This document shows positions 24,596 through 34,765 of a stretch of DNA of 64,000 bases, one piece after another. Source of the stretch: Sycon ciliatum (lineage: Eukaryota; Porifera; Calcarea; Leucosolenida; Sycettidae); assembly GCF_964019385.1 (NCBI RefSeq), contig NC_088644.1:22595866-22659865 (forward strand), read 5' to 3'. A model generated the notes under the pieces. It saw only the letters and a program-made list of their open reading frames with translations. It was not told the DNA's origin and did no database searches. The number at the start of each line of letters is the position of its first letter. Positions within the stretch are counted from its first letter, which is position 1. The translations under genes and the position numbers were made by a program.

Positions 24596-27164
24596 ATGGT
24601 GAGTGTTTCTGCCAAATTCTTTCAAAGAAAGCTTTGTTGTAGAGGTTTGGGACGTCCAGAAAGCGGAGATGGAGAAAATAAGGTATCTTCTGTGGTGTGT
24701 TGCTCCAGGCTAAGGTAAAGGCTCATGAACTGCGCGGAAAGCGCAAGGAGGAGCTCCAGTCTCAGCTCACCGAGCTGAAGACTGAGCTCTCTCAGCTGAG
24801 AGTGGCTAAGGTCACTGCCGGAGCCGCATCTAAGATGGCCAAGATGTGAGTAAATCGTTTCAGTATGCTAGGAAAAAGCATGCATGGGTTATGTTTGTTC
24901 AGGGTTGACACAGTGTGGGACTGAAAAATTACGAACAGTATAAATCGCAATATTCGCAGTCAGTTTGAATTGTATGAATATTACTGTCATTTGTCAATAT
25001 TTACTGGTGTTGTGGGTTACATGCATTCCATCATATACTGGAAATCCTCAATGGTTATGTGAATGGCAGCGTGATGATGTGCTAGCGCAGTAGTCGCAGC
25101 CAGTGTCAATTTAAAAAAGTATTATTAAATTCCAACATTAATACAAGCTGGATCGACATTTGTGTACACTTTATTCATGTAATGTAAAACTGTGGAGACA
25201 ATGTGCAATAAAACGATGAAAATGTGAAGAAATGGTGTAGAGAAAATAAGGATTCAAACAAGTTTTCGTACAACACTCGTCAGGAATCTTCGTTGTACTA
25301 AAGGACAATTAGTGTCATTACACCTAGAACATTGAAAAAAAGTTTTACATTGCATGAATAAAGTGTACACAAATGTCGATCCAGCTTGTATTACCAAGAG
25401 TCCATAAACAAGAGTATGCAACTGTGATCTCTTTTCTATGGGCCAGATGCGCGGCGCGCTGCCTTCATTACATCATTCAGCTGCGGAAAATCAAACACCG
25501 CACTTTCCCTCCAGTTTAAAATGAACTTTCGTGTGGAACTGGAGTTCACGCGCCAGAATTCAGAGATTGTGTAGGTACTGGAACGAATCGAGCAAAAACG
25601 GATGGGCTCGTGCGAGAAATTGAGAGTTTGAATGCATGCTTTCAGAGCGTGATGAAGGCAAGTTACGTAATGAAGGCAGCGCGCCACGCACTGACCCATA
25701 ACCACAGTTGCATACTCTTGTTTATGCACTCTTGGTATTACTGATTGCGGTTATCAAATTGTTGTCCCCTCGCGGTTTGTTCCAAAAGTAAATTTCTTTA
25801 GTCGTACATTTCTTTAATCTTTGTCACTAAACCATTTCATACTGCACCTTTGTCTTAGTTCACTTATAATTTATATTGAGCGTGCACGTCCATACATCTC
25901 ACAAGCATCTATTGCCTATTGGTGTGGGTACACCAAAACAGACCTGAATACTTCGGGACCGCTGGATTTGCATATTGTGTACATGTGTGCGTCTATAAAT
26001 TGACGCACGCTCAAATTTAGTTTGAAGCAGCCTGTCAAGTATACACCTTTGTTGTACAAACTCCTGGGAGGGTACGACTACTGTATTTTCTTGTGCATTC
26101 CCATGGATTATGAGGGGTTTATGCGAATTTCTCGAAAAAACCGGATGAAGATGGGGTCAGGACCGACAGAACACAGCTGATTTCTCATTCTCATCCAAGT
26201 CCTGTATGTTCAGTTAGGTTTGCGACCAATCTGTTGCATTTCCTTTGGGGAGTTAATGTTGTTACTGTTGTGCATCCGTTATAGTCGATGCCTCACCTCC
26301 ACTTGCATGTTTGTACACTACTATGGAATTGTAACGTTGGTCGTATCCTGTGCAAAGTGGCGCTCTACGAAATTCGAATTCTTTGGAGCAGAGTTCTTAC
26401 AAGTGCCAGTGTTACCCAGTGGACGCACGCTTCGTATGGTGGTCAGGCATTACAATATGTGTACCTTAGTACTGGGCGCTATGTGTCCCGACCCTGGATC
26501 TGTGCAACACGTGCTAGATTCAACGCCCTGCTGACGTTTACCAAGAGACTGACGGCACATACTGTTATATTTCCCTCGTGCCCCAAATTGGGTTGTGTGT
26601 CTGTGGGTGGGGGATGCCATTTCTCACTCTACATGGCTGTCATCTCCCTGGTATCTAGCCATTAATGTTGTTTCCCGCTATGTTTCCTTCCTATTTTGTT
26701 CTCTACTTAATCGGTTCTCTTGGTAAACTGGGCACAGTGCAACACTTCTCACTGTTCTTGCCTTTCAGCTACTTTGTGTACACACACGCTATCCCAGTTG
26801 CAAATGTGCGAGAAGTTGTAGTGAGAGTGCTGTATGGCAAGTCCCAAGTCTCTTGCATTTAGTAGTTGCGGTCTAGTATATTTCTCTTTTAACTTTGCCT
26901 ATTTCCTACTTGTTTTTCCTTTTGCCTTGCAGCAAGCTTGTCCGCCATTCTATTGCCCGCGTACTGACAGTCATGACCCAAACCCAGCGCGAGAACTTGC
27001 AAAAGTTCTACCGCAAGAAGAAGCATGTGCCTGTCGATCTCCGTCCCAAGAAGACCCGTGCAATCCGCCGTAGACTCACCAAGCACGAAGACTCTCGCCG
27101 CACTCTACGACAGATCAAGAGGGACACACACTTCTCGCTGAGGAAGTATGCCATCAAAGAGTAA
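24596..27164 (+). CDS. RPL35: 60S ribosomal protein L35 (uL29)
   Basis: Three coding exons: 24596-24598 (only the ATG), 24709-24845 and 26933-27164, all GT-AG, 123 residues plus stop after TAA at 27162-27164. The product matches eukaryotic L35 throughout: [15 protein letters not shown], the [15 protein letters not shown] core, [26 protein letters not shown] and the C-terminal LRKYAIK. L35 sits at the peptide exit tunnel of the large subunit. An intron directly after the start codon is common in ribosomal-protein genes. A polyadenylation signal AATAAA overlaps the end of the gene at 27167-27172. The second intron (2087 bp) carries nested inverted-repeat elements. Confidence 0.98.
25141..25390. 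mobile_element. inverted-repeat element C in RPL35 intron 2
   Basis: The sequence TACAAGCTGGATCGACATTT and its neighbours (about 45 bp, to 'ttcatgtaatgtaaaac') return inverted at about 25345-25390. Repeat C continues beyond 25738, where TATTACTGATTGCGGTTATC matches the fragment at 16470-16600 in reverse. Confidence 0.75.
25391..25734. mobile_element. MITE E copy 1 (CCAAGAGT ends), inserted in repeat C
   Basis: Inverted ends CCAAGAGT.CATAAACAAGA with TATTA on both sides. The interior contains two 'gcgcggcgcgctgcctt'-like blocks in opposite orientation. The copy at 46365-46723 is closely similar. Confidence 0.82.
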
Positions 27165-27296
27165 AAAATAAAAGGCTTTGCTCTGCCAATGGCATTTGTT
27201 GTGTGAGTGTAGTGGGTGTGCTGCAGTTGCTGTGTGCTTAGCCTTTCCTTGCATGCGTGATTGTTGCGTTCACTTGTTCTTTTTTCTGGAATCTTG

Positions 27297-27510
27297 GACT
27301 GTGTTTACATTCGAGATTTAAAGGGAGGGTTGAAATTGACACATCGTGCATCTGTACTTATCTCGTACCAGGTTTGAACAGCACTTCACATGCAAATTTC
27401 GCGCGAGAACATTACTTGAGTCTTGACCTCACAGGACTGTGGAAGTTGACTTTGGATGACAAATCAGTACTTGACCCGGGTCAACTCTCTGCATGTGAAC
27501 ACCCGCCTAC
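27297..27510. repeat. fragment related to the repeat at 28345-28750
   Basis: It shares 'tgtgtttacat', 'gggttgaaatt', 'cgcgcgaga' and 'ttgacccgggtcaa' with 28345-28750, in compatible order in part. It is a decayed copy next to the MITE cluster. Confidence 0.5.
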
Positions 27511-27933
27511 TTTTCCTCTGCATATACTGTAAAGTACCGTTGATCCGCCCCCACGTCATGTCGCTTCCCAGCTGGGTTTTCGGAAATGGGTGGGAATTAG
27601 ATCAAGGCTGTCAAATGCAGTATGCGTACGATGTACAACGTAGAAGTGCAGACTTGGAGTGCAGAATTGTGCACATTTTCATCCTGGATTGGCGAATATT
27701 GTGTACAGCAGTGCATACGTCGATTCAACATCGTATTTTCGTTGTACAGTATAGTCACGCGCCCAAGAACGTTGTTTTGAAGGGGTTTGCCTGGGACGTT
27801 CTTATTTTTTTCAGCAATCTGGCTGCGTTCTTATAGCACGTTCTTAGAAATAGTGCATACTGGATCATATGTATCCCACAAGCTGCCAGAAAACCAACAC
27901 CGCCGTTCTTAGCTGTAGGCTGTGGCGTTCTTA

Positions 27934-28338
27934 GGGGCCGGTCACATTGAGGGAACAATCCTCAGATTATAAACCGGGAATAATTTGTTCTGCTTTTCAT
28001 GACGGCCACACTGCATGCGCACAATGAAAATAATCTCACTCGCGCGAGCAATTTTTTTGTCACCATTCGCTTCTGACAGTCTGTCAGCCCCGCTCCTGGG
28101 CCAGAGCTGCATCAGCATAGCCTCTAGAGTATCGCTCCACTTCAAAACGCATTAAAAAACAAGGAAACTCAAAAGAAATTCAGTGGAAGCCGCGGATGAT
28201 TATAATCTTCGGCGGAAAAGCGGGGCCTCGAGCTGATTTTCATCGAGTGGATTAAATCTCTCAAATCTCCCGCTCAGCGGCAACTATCCATGGTAACCAC
28301 GGATTATTTTCGAATTTTCCCTCAGTGTGACCGGCCCC
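27934..28338. mobile_element. MITE, GGGGCCGGTCACA ends, third nesting level
   Basis: Inverted ends GGGGCCGGTCACA.TGAGGGAA lie inside the pogo-like element 27747-28804. Left flank is TTA; the right flank is not an exact TTA, so the target duplication is uncertain. Confidence 0.75.
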
Positions 28339-28344
28339 TTTAAT

Positions 28345-28750
28345 AGGCTGTGTCTGAAGGGCCTTCCCTATCAAAATAATATATTCTACTACTACTACTA
28401 CTACTACATGAGAAATTTCAGCCCGGGTTGAAAGTCTGTACGATAAACAAAATAGGTGAGCGTTTACATGAAGACAGTTGACCCGGGTCAAATACTGATA
28501 TGCCGCCAAAAGTCCACTTCTAGAGTCCTGTATGGTCACGTGAATCCGTTCGCACGAAAATTGCATGTGCAGTGCTGTTCAAACCTGGCGCGAGATACGC
28601 ACAGAAGTACGTTTGTACGATTTTCTTGACCCGGGGCGAAATTTCAACCCGGGTCTAGCGCAATGCGTCATGTAAACGCGCCATTCATTTTGTGCACCTG
28701 GCGGGTTGAAATCTGACCCGGGTTGAGACGCCTCATGTAAACACAGCCAT
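28345..28750. repeat. interspersed repeat with ACCCGGGT words
   Basis: Several copies of (T/G)(G/T)ACCCGGGTC and 'catgtaaacac' at the right edge, plus a short (CTA)n run at 28387-28408. Related to 27297-27510. Confidence 0.5.
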
Positions 28751-28987
28751 AGTATTTCAGGCTGGACGTTCTTGGCCTCCACGTTCTTCAGCGCGCGACT
28801 ACTGTATACGCCGAAGTCGCTTCACAGGTGGAAAATCGACAGGGAGCGGGAATTAGAGAGGGGGCGGATCAACAGTACTTTACGCACATTTTTTTCAATC
28901 GTACATCCTTTCAAACCCGGTTGAGCAAAAATCCACAAAGTGGGGTGTATGGGCTTCACATCGTCAGGTGGTGCGTATAGTACCTAA

Positions 28988-29644
28988 GGGGCCTTCCGCA
29001 AATAGCGATATTTATTTAGAAACGAAAACTATTCGATTCTCTGCAACCCCCCTCCCCCCCCCCCCCCCTTCTGAGAAACGAACACATACAAATGCTACGT
29101 AGTATCTCGATATTTTTGGTCTTTTTTCTGGACATGCTCACGCATGCAAAATGTACATCGATATTTTTCGAGAAACGAACAGGCGCTCAACCCCCTCCCC
29201 CGTCACTAGTTTTCGTTTCTAAATAAATATCTTTATCACTCTCTTAGTATTGACTCCCATTGATTTTTGCCATACCTAAGCAGTCAAATATTCCTGCATA
29301 TTTCACTCCTTAGGGCTATATTGACTGCTTATATTTGACTGCTTAGGGGTTGCACAGTTGAACGGTGCCTAGTGCAGCTTTGTCACTGCATGAGTAGGTG
29401 GTGGTGCAACGGTTATGCAATCATAAAACCGGGATTCATGAGGTTATCGTTCTGGAATTTGAAATACGGACTGTTTGTCGTGATAAATCTAATATTGACT
29501 TCGAACTTGGTCAGTATAGGAATTTCATATAAATAAAAACCTCGTAAAAGACCTCGGCTTCGCCTCGGTCTTTTACTCAGCTTTTATTTCCTATATTGAC
29601 CTCGTACTCAGTCAATATTAGATACAATATTTACGGATGGCCCC
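28988..29644. mobile_element. Harbinger-like MITE family A copy 2, interrupted
   Basis: TAA flanks at 28985-28987 and 29645-29647, ends GGGGCC. By comparison with 1649-1898, an insert of about 394 bp occupies 29233-29626. The left part includes a poly-C run at about 29046-29068. Confidence 0.82.
29233..29626. mobile_element. insert in MITE family A copy 2
   Basis: The extra DNA relative to copy 1 has 'tattgact...agtcaata' near its ends and a hairpin at 29541-29577 (taaaagacctcgg/ccgaggtctttta type). At about 29390-29455 there is tRNA-like text (ggtggtgcaacggttatgc), too weak to call a SINE. Confidence 0.55.
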
Positions 29645-29950
29645 TAAGTTGAAAACTAGTCCTTTGTGCATCCTTCTGTGTAGGTTTGGAGTAGAAATAC
29701 TTTTGCCTCTCCGGTGAATACTTTCTTTTCTTCTTTTTCGGTACAGTGGAGTCGCGGGCTGAAGAACGGCACAGCCTATAAAAGCTAAGAACGGCAGTGT
29801 TGGTTTTCTGGCAGCTTGTAGGGTAAATATGATCCAGTGCGGATTGTTTCTAATAACGTGCCAAAAGAACGCAGCCATTCTAGCTGTCATGTCAGTTTTT
29901 TTCGTGGAGGTGGGCGGCGGGATGCACTGCCGTCGTGTAAATCGCCTCTT

Positions 29951-30088
29951 AAGGCCGATTCATACTTCATGTCGCGTACGGGAAAGTCGTTGCGCGATGG
30001 CTTTCCCGTTTGCGAAATAGTTGAGCTCAGATCAACTTTTTCGCGACGCGTTTTCCGTACGCGAAATGAAGTATGAATCAGGCTTAAC
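29951..30088. mobile_element. short MITE, AGGCCGATTCATACTTC ends
   Basis: A 138-bp element with long inverted ends (ATTCATACTTCAT.TCGCGTACGG) flanked by TTA/TAA. A 3-bp TWA target suggests Harbinger affinity. Confidence 0.75.
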
Positions 30089-30155
30089 GCTTTACTCGAA
30101 TACAAGCTCCCTCTCAAATAGAGCCAGTCTGTCAGAGGGAATTGACCTAATATGC

Positions 30156-30423
30156 AATATCAGAGATAAAGGAAGGGGAAGCTTTGCGAAAACGAATTGT
30201 ACAAAACCGGACGCCAATATCTAACGGTGCTCCTCATGCATGACACTATTGTGGACGAGTTGACTACAATAACAAGCAGTTCCACACGACGTACGTTTCG
30301 CCGTGTTGTTAGTGACGGCTTATCAGGTGTGCAAAATTTAAACTCGGATACTGAGCCAGTAATACATATAGATGTAAAAAAATCGTTTTCGCAAAGCTTC
30401 CCCCTTCCTTTATCTCTGATATT
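30156..30423. repeat. inverted repeat, about 40-bp arms
   Basis: The arm 'aatatcagagataaaggaag...gctttgcgaaaacg' at 30156-30198 returns inverted at 30383-30423. Between the arms is 'aactcggatactgagccagtaata', also found near 31285-31310 (inverted) and 42293-42318. Confidence 0.75.
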
Positions 30424-30544
30424 GCTGACCCACCCAAGTCGGGTGGTGTGTTGCTTTGCTGCTTCGAATTGTAGTCAGACCGCATTGTCATGTTATTAAC
30501 TGGTCTCGTCATCGTCCTGTAACAGTCGGCATTCTTTGTTGCCG

Positions 30545-30800
30545 CAAAAAAGCTTCGGTGAATCCCGCTTTAGCTTGTGCACATTTTCGCTGCGCTTACC
30601 TTCCCCTCTTCGGTCCTACGTAACCATGAACCTTCCAAGTTGGAAGGTGGTTGGTTTGCGCACTGGAGATGTGTTAAGCGGGATTCACAGAAGCTTTTTT
30701 GCGATGCGACACGCGATGCGACAGCCGCGAAACCGGGAAATCCCCAAATCGCAACCATTGCGGACCCCACGCAACTGCCGCAGGTCTCGGGTCGCTGAAT
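30545..30800. repeat. repeat copy related to 12088-12522
   Basis: Shares 'gcgggattc.c.gaagc.tttttgcgatgcga' and 'gaaaccgggaaatcc' with the MYND intron 7 element. Confidence 0.65.
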
Positions 30801-30806
30801 GTCTCA

Positions 30807-31166
30807 GGCCTCGTTTACACGACAACGATTGAAAAACGTTTTCAAAAGAATACGCTTCCACAGATTTTGATAAGAGCGCTAGCGTTTACACGACAACGCT
30901 GAAAAACGTTTCAAACGAAAAACGGCCTTCAAAGTGTTTTTCAATCGTTTTCGTTCTCGTGTAAACGGCAAAAACGTTTTACTAGTACGAGCCTTGTACT
31001 CAAAACATGCCGCCGCCAGCCTGCGCCAGGCCAACTTATTGCACGTGACCATTGCGCGCCGAAAAACGTGTTGCAGTGTACACGATTATCGTTTTCGTGT
31101 AAACAGCGAAAACGTTTCGAAAACGATTGAAAAACGTTTTTCAATCGTTGCCGTGTAAACGAGGCC
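30807..31166. mobile_element. MITE, GGCCTCGTTTACACG ends, TCA target
   Basis: A 360-bp element with inverted ends GGCCTCGTTTACACG.CAACG and direct TCA duplications at 30804-30806 and 31167-31169. The interior is built of repeated 'aaaacgttt' and 'tttacacgacaacg' words in both orientations. Confidence 0.82.
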
Positions 31167-31234
31167 TCAGTAGCCTGCCAGTGTTGTGCCCTATTATCGC
31201 ACTTTCTGACCGTTTATCATCTTGTTACAGTCGT

Positions 31235-31310
31235 GGATAGTTGCTGCATAACTCGTTCTCATGTGTTTCTTCTCTTTTTTACATTTATTACTGGCTCAGT
31301 ATCCGAGTTT
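31235..31310. repeat. interspersed repeat shared with 42290-42390
   Basis: The segment 'gttgctgcataactcgttctcatgtg...ctggctcagtatccgagtt' is the reverse of sequence in 42290-42390, which itself holds a hairpin. Confidence 0.6.
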
Positions 31311-31502
31311 AAAATAACTAACTTGTAATTCTTGCCTAGTTTGAGGGAAAGACACAAACTTTGGTCTTTCCATAACCTTGAACCTTCCAAGTAGTTGGAA
31401 GGCTGTCGGTTAGCGCTACGGAGATGTGTTGAAGCTAGGTGTCAGAACGTCGAATGTCTCAGTACTCTGTCAGTTTTGTGGCTGGGGCGGTACAACTTTT
31501 TT

Positions 31503-31796
31503 GGGAAAATTTTGACTTCATTTTTGAGTTTATCCGCAAGGCAGAGATGAACTTTGAAAATGTTTTCTGGTGAACCTCTAGTTTTATTTTTACTTTTGGA
31601 CAAAATTTGAAAACGTTTTATGAAAGGTTCGTGTTATTTTTTCACGGACCTTTCATAAAACGTTTTCAAATTTTGTCCAAAAGTAAAAATAAAACTATAG
31701 GAAGCTAGAGAAGGCTCTTCTCCAGAGATTCACCAGAAAACATTTTCAAATTTCATCTGCACCTTGCCGATAAACTCAAAAATGCAGTCAAAATCA
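31503..31796. repeat. long hairpin, about 130-bp arms
   Basis: Arms beginning 'gaaaattttgact.catttttgagtttatc' and running to 'aaaacgttttatgaaaggt' pair around a short loop near 31638. A mini-hAT insertion disturbs the outer end of the right arm. Confidence 0.82.
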
Positions 31797-31814
31797 GGGA
31801 GTCGTCAAACCCTG
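31795..31814. mobile_element. 20-bp truncated hAT-like mini-MITE, copy 3
   Basis: Starts CAGGGAGTCGTCAAA and ends CCCTG, flanked by perfect 8-bp repeats GTCAAAAT at 31787-31794 and 31815-31822. The same ACTCCCTG end also occurs by chance or descent at 31825-31832, so an alternative reading is a 38-bp copy without duplication. Confidence 0.6.
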
Positions 31815-32168
31815 GTCAAAATGTACTCCCTGGGATAAACCATGGCAAAATTTGTACCGGGAACACGTCGCGCGCGCGACAAGGACTACGTACGCACTAC
31901 GTACAGACAGGTGAAAGATTGCGCAACGCGCCAGCACGAAAGTCAGCACTGTTTTCAATGACGCAATGGCGCGCATGAACATGATTATGATTGTCTTGCA
32001 AAAGTAATGTTCAGTCAGTGTGTGTCATTACTGCACTCCCAATTCCACTCTTTGAAAAGTCTTTGTAATTATTATTTTGATCACTTTTGAGTCTTCCAGA
32101 TCTTGGAGATTTCTCCATGGGTGGGTGTAGAATTTGTTGATAATGTTGAAAAGAGCCGTCAGTTAGCT

Positions 32169-32228
32169 ATGGGCGGTAGTGTGCTCCTTTCAATGGAGGA
32201 GAAAGAAAATGGAACCTATCGCTGCTGA
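32169..32228 (+). promoter_or_regulatory. possible overlapping uORF of the bZIP gene
   Basis: An ATG at 32169 opens a 19-codon frame (second in-frame ATG at 32193) that ends at TGA 32226-32228, past the main ATG at 32209 in a different frame. If the mRNA starts upstream of 32169, ribosomes reading it would terminate inside the main frame. C/EBP mRNAs in vertebrates use short uORFs in translational control. Confidence 0.4.
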
Positions 32229-33018
32229 GGAGGCTGTGTCCAGTGCCGAAGACCTGCCCGTACAAGGGCAGGAAATTGCTGCTGAGGAGGCTGTGTCCAG
32301 TGCCGAAGACCTGCTAGTAGAAGGGCAAGAAATTGTTGTAACAAGTGCTTCTGAACCAACGAGTAAGAAGCGCTATCGCCCGCTCAGGGAAAAATCGCCC
32401 GATGAATACCGTCGACAGCGTGACAGGAATAACGTAGCCGTCAGAAAATGCCGTGTAAAGGACAAGGAAAGTCAGAAGAAACGAGAAAAGTTAATTGAAG
32501 AGCTGAAGGCAGAAAATGCCCGACTTACTGCTCAAGTGCAGCAGCTGACTGAAAACAATCGTTCCGCGCAGGCGGACATCCGTGATTTTCAAATATGTTG
32601 TATGGATACAACCAGTAAGTTACGAGTTGAACTCGAGCTTCAGCATGGTGCTGTAGGGCGCTTGAAGGACCGTTTAGATATTGCGAAACAACTGTTTGAG
32701 GAACATAACATCAAGGTCGCACCAGGAATGTTCTTCAAGGCAGAAAGCGTTGTAGCCCAGACGCTCAGCACCAGCTTACCAGTGGATGTTGATAGTCAGC
32801 TGGAACGCCAACACCTGCCGAATAAATCAGAGGAGGCGGCTGCTGCGGCCCCTCACGAAATGGCGTCTGTGTTGCCCGTGGAAGATGTGGATGGTGGACA
32901 CGTATCCATGCCCGACATGAACACAATAGAAGTTGCTGAGGAAGTGCAGGTAGGTCCACCAGCTGCTGATAACTCAGATGATGACAAGAAAGCTATCCAG
33001 AGTCTGAGCAACTCTTAG
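32209..33018 (+). CDS. C/EBP-like bZIP transcription factor
   Basis: A single exon of 269 codons plus TAG. I start at ATG 32209 (context AAAATGG) because the frame upstream has no ATG before a stop. Residues 66-88 form a C/EBP-type basic region with the diagnostic RNN(V/I)AVRK(C/S)R core, followed by a zipper with leucines at 99, 106 and 113 and a coiled-coil-like extension. C/EBP proteins bind ATTGCGCAAT-like DNA as dimers in the nucleus; the Cys in place of Ser in RKSR is a small departure. The N-terminus consists of two near-identical 19-residue acidic repeats (residues 5-23 and 24-42). The tail after the zipper is acidic and Ala/Ser-rich. Lack of introns is usual for C/EBP genes. Orthology to a particular C/EBP cannot be decided here; CEBPG-like or an invertebrate-specific bZIP are options. 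Confidence 0.87.
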   Translation: MEPIAAEEAVSSAEDLPVQGQEIAAEEAVSSAEDLLVEGQEIVVTSASEPTSKKRYRPLREKSPDEYRRQRDRNNVAVRKCRVKDKESQKKREKLIEELKAENARLTAQVQQLTENNRSAQADIRDFQICCMDTTSKLRVELELQHGAVGRLKDRLDIAKQLFEEHNIKVAPGMFFKAESVVAQTLSTSLPVDVDSQLERQHLPNKSEEAAAAAPHEMASVLPVEDVDGGHVSMPDMNTIEVAEEVQVGPPAADNSDDDKKAIQSLSNS

Positions 33019-33544
33019 CCATCTCCGGTAATGCCTGTCTCGTTGTGTGTGACCGTTGCCTGTATGAGCATTGTACCGTTGAATGCACACCGTCACGTCG
33101 TATAGACCACTAGATTAGATGCTGTTACTGCAGTATTCTACTGCCTTTGCATGCTAGTTGGGTAGCTGCCTAACTGCCTGCATGCCCCCTTGCTTGCAGT
33201 TATGGCTTACAGTATTAGGCCCTAGGATTAACCCATTTCTTCCATCCATCAGAATAGTTCTCATGCAATTTTATTTTCAGGGGTGCCATGAAACACTTGT
33301 GCTGTCTGTTTGTCTCGCTTTGTACATAGCTAGCTGTGGTGTCGTTCGTTTTTGCTGTATATTTCTCATGTTTAAAAAAAAGCTTTTACTCCTGTGTACA
33401 GATATGTTCCTGGCAGTACATACAAGTACACTATGCTGGTCATGTGCACAAGTTGGTGCATCAGCTCATTTTTTTTTTAAAGTCAAAAAGCATACAACTT
33501 TACAAGCATGGGTTGCTTGACAACTCAAAGACAGGTGCTAGGTG

Positions 33545-33680
33545 TGCTCTTGGTGTGGCAAGAATGGGGCAACGGGTATCGAGTGATATTCCCGGTAGCC
33601 TAATCGGCATGAAGGGGTTCTGGGTTTTGATCCTGCCCGTGGATTCTTCCGCAATATTTATGCCCAACGTGTGGTCCTGG
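33545..33680 (+). mobile_element. possible tRNA-derived SINE fragment
   Basis: An A-box-like GGTAGCCTAATCGG at about 33595 is followed about 30 bp later by a B-box-like GGGTTTTGATCCTG. This spacing is typical of pol III promoters in tRNA-derived SINEs. No tail or duplication was identified. Confidence 0.45.
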
Positions 33681-34765
33681 TCCCATGCTAACGTTCATGC
33701 ATTGGCACAATTGCAGTCCACATGCAGTTTAACCTCTGCGTATACCTGTACAGGTATATCGGACTCGGCCTGCTGTGCTTGGTGTAACCTGCTTGTATCA
33801 CAGCACTCTGTTCTTGGGAGCCCGTATGAGTACTGAATATTGTGAATACCGCTAAGAAGCTAAATGTTCTGTGCTAGAATGGTCACGGTGCACAGATAAT
33901 CCAAACCTGTCAAGGAGATTATTTTTACTTGAAGTTTGTGTTGAGCAACACTTGCAAATATTTAAAATTAAACAGAGACGGGGTAAAATCCCTCGTTTCT
34001 GATAATTCATATTGAAGAAAGCAAGTATGTGGATGTCGGGATGTTGGTCCCGAAGGTTGCGTTCATCAGAAAAAAGCCAGATAAGACCTTGCACGCAATA
34101 GGATCGTTGCAAAACAGAACAGGACAGTTGTGTGTGGCTTGGCAATAAGCAACAATGACCGGCTAACGATGCCGGTAAAATGCCAAAAATGGCTAATATT
34201 TGATAAATGATGGAATCTTAAATGAACGATATTAGTTAAAAAGGTGTCGTGGCATTGGCCAATGAAAGGTATCAAGGCCACCGATCGACTGACTGATGCC
34301 GATCTAATCTTGCAATACAGAGGAAGAAAAAGAGCAATAATCGATTTTAAACAAGTAGTGTAAGGTACGACGGAAAGACACGTTACACGTGGCAGCAGGA
34401 CAAGCCCGGTGGGATATCAAAACAAACATCCACGGACAATAGAGATGGTATACGGGTAAAGCAGAGGGACTCATAATAGTTCTATCACTTGATCGGCAAG
34501 AAAGCCGCTGTGCAATAATCTACAACACTGGGTACCAGCCACACAGCAAGTGGACAACAAAACAAAAGGATAAATCAAACCTACATAAAAAAAAGAATTT
34601 CAACAACAGAATAACCGCAGTAATTTTACAGGGACAGTGTACATGGGAATAATCAATCCGAGGGGGGGGGGGGGTTGTTGACTCAGGTATTTCGAAGTAT
34701 TTTGTATAAAAGCAAAGGGTTGGACGAGGCCAGAGGTACTGCATGCTGCATCAATGCCGGGTACG
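33681..34765. other. intergenic between convergent genes, nothing recognised
   Basis: Holds the 3' flanks of the bZIP gene and the FGD gene. A (G)n run at 34663-34674 is the only evident repeat; no open frame resembles a known protein. Confidence 0.4.

Larger units (their letters stand above)
27747..28804. mobile_element. pogo-like element (CAGTA.AGTC ends, TA target)
   Basis: The ends CAGTATAGTCACGCGCCC-AAGAACG and CAGTAGTCGCGCGCTGAAGAACG are inverted. TA flanks at 27745-27746 and 28805-28806 are a target duplication by comparison with the empty site in 19609-19888. Related single ends occur at about 29753-29780 (CAGTGGAGTCGCGGGCTGAAG) and 53079-53117. It contains a further element at 27934-28338 and the repeat at 28345-28750. 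Confidence 0.78.
27527..28884. mobile_element. MITE family D copy 3, interrupted
   Basis: Outer parts (27527-27746 and 28805-28884) match family D in reverse orientation, including GTACCGTTGATCCGC next to the left terminus. The right terminus is worn (TTTACG|CA). It is interrupted after 'cgttgta' by the element 27747-28804. Confidence 0.8.

Noticed and set aside
32179-32208. Upstream extension of the bZIP frame starting at GTG
   Set aside because: No ATG upstream in frame before a stop at 32164; the first in-frame ATG is 32209.
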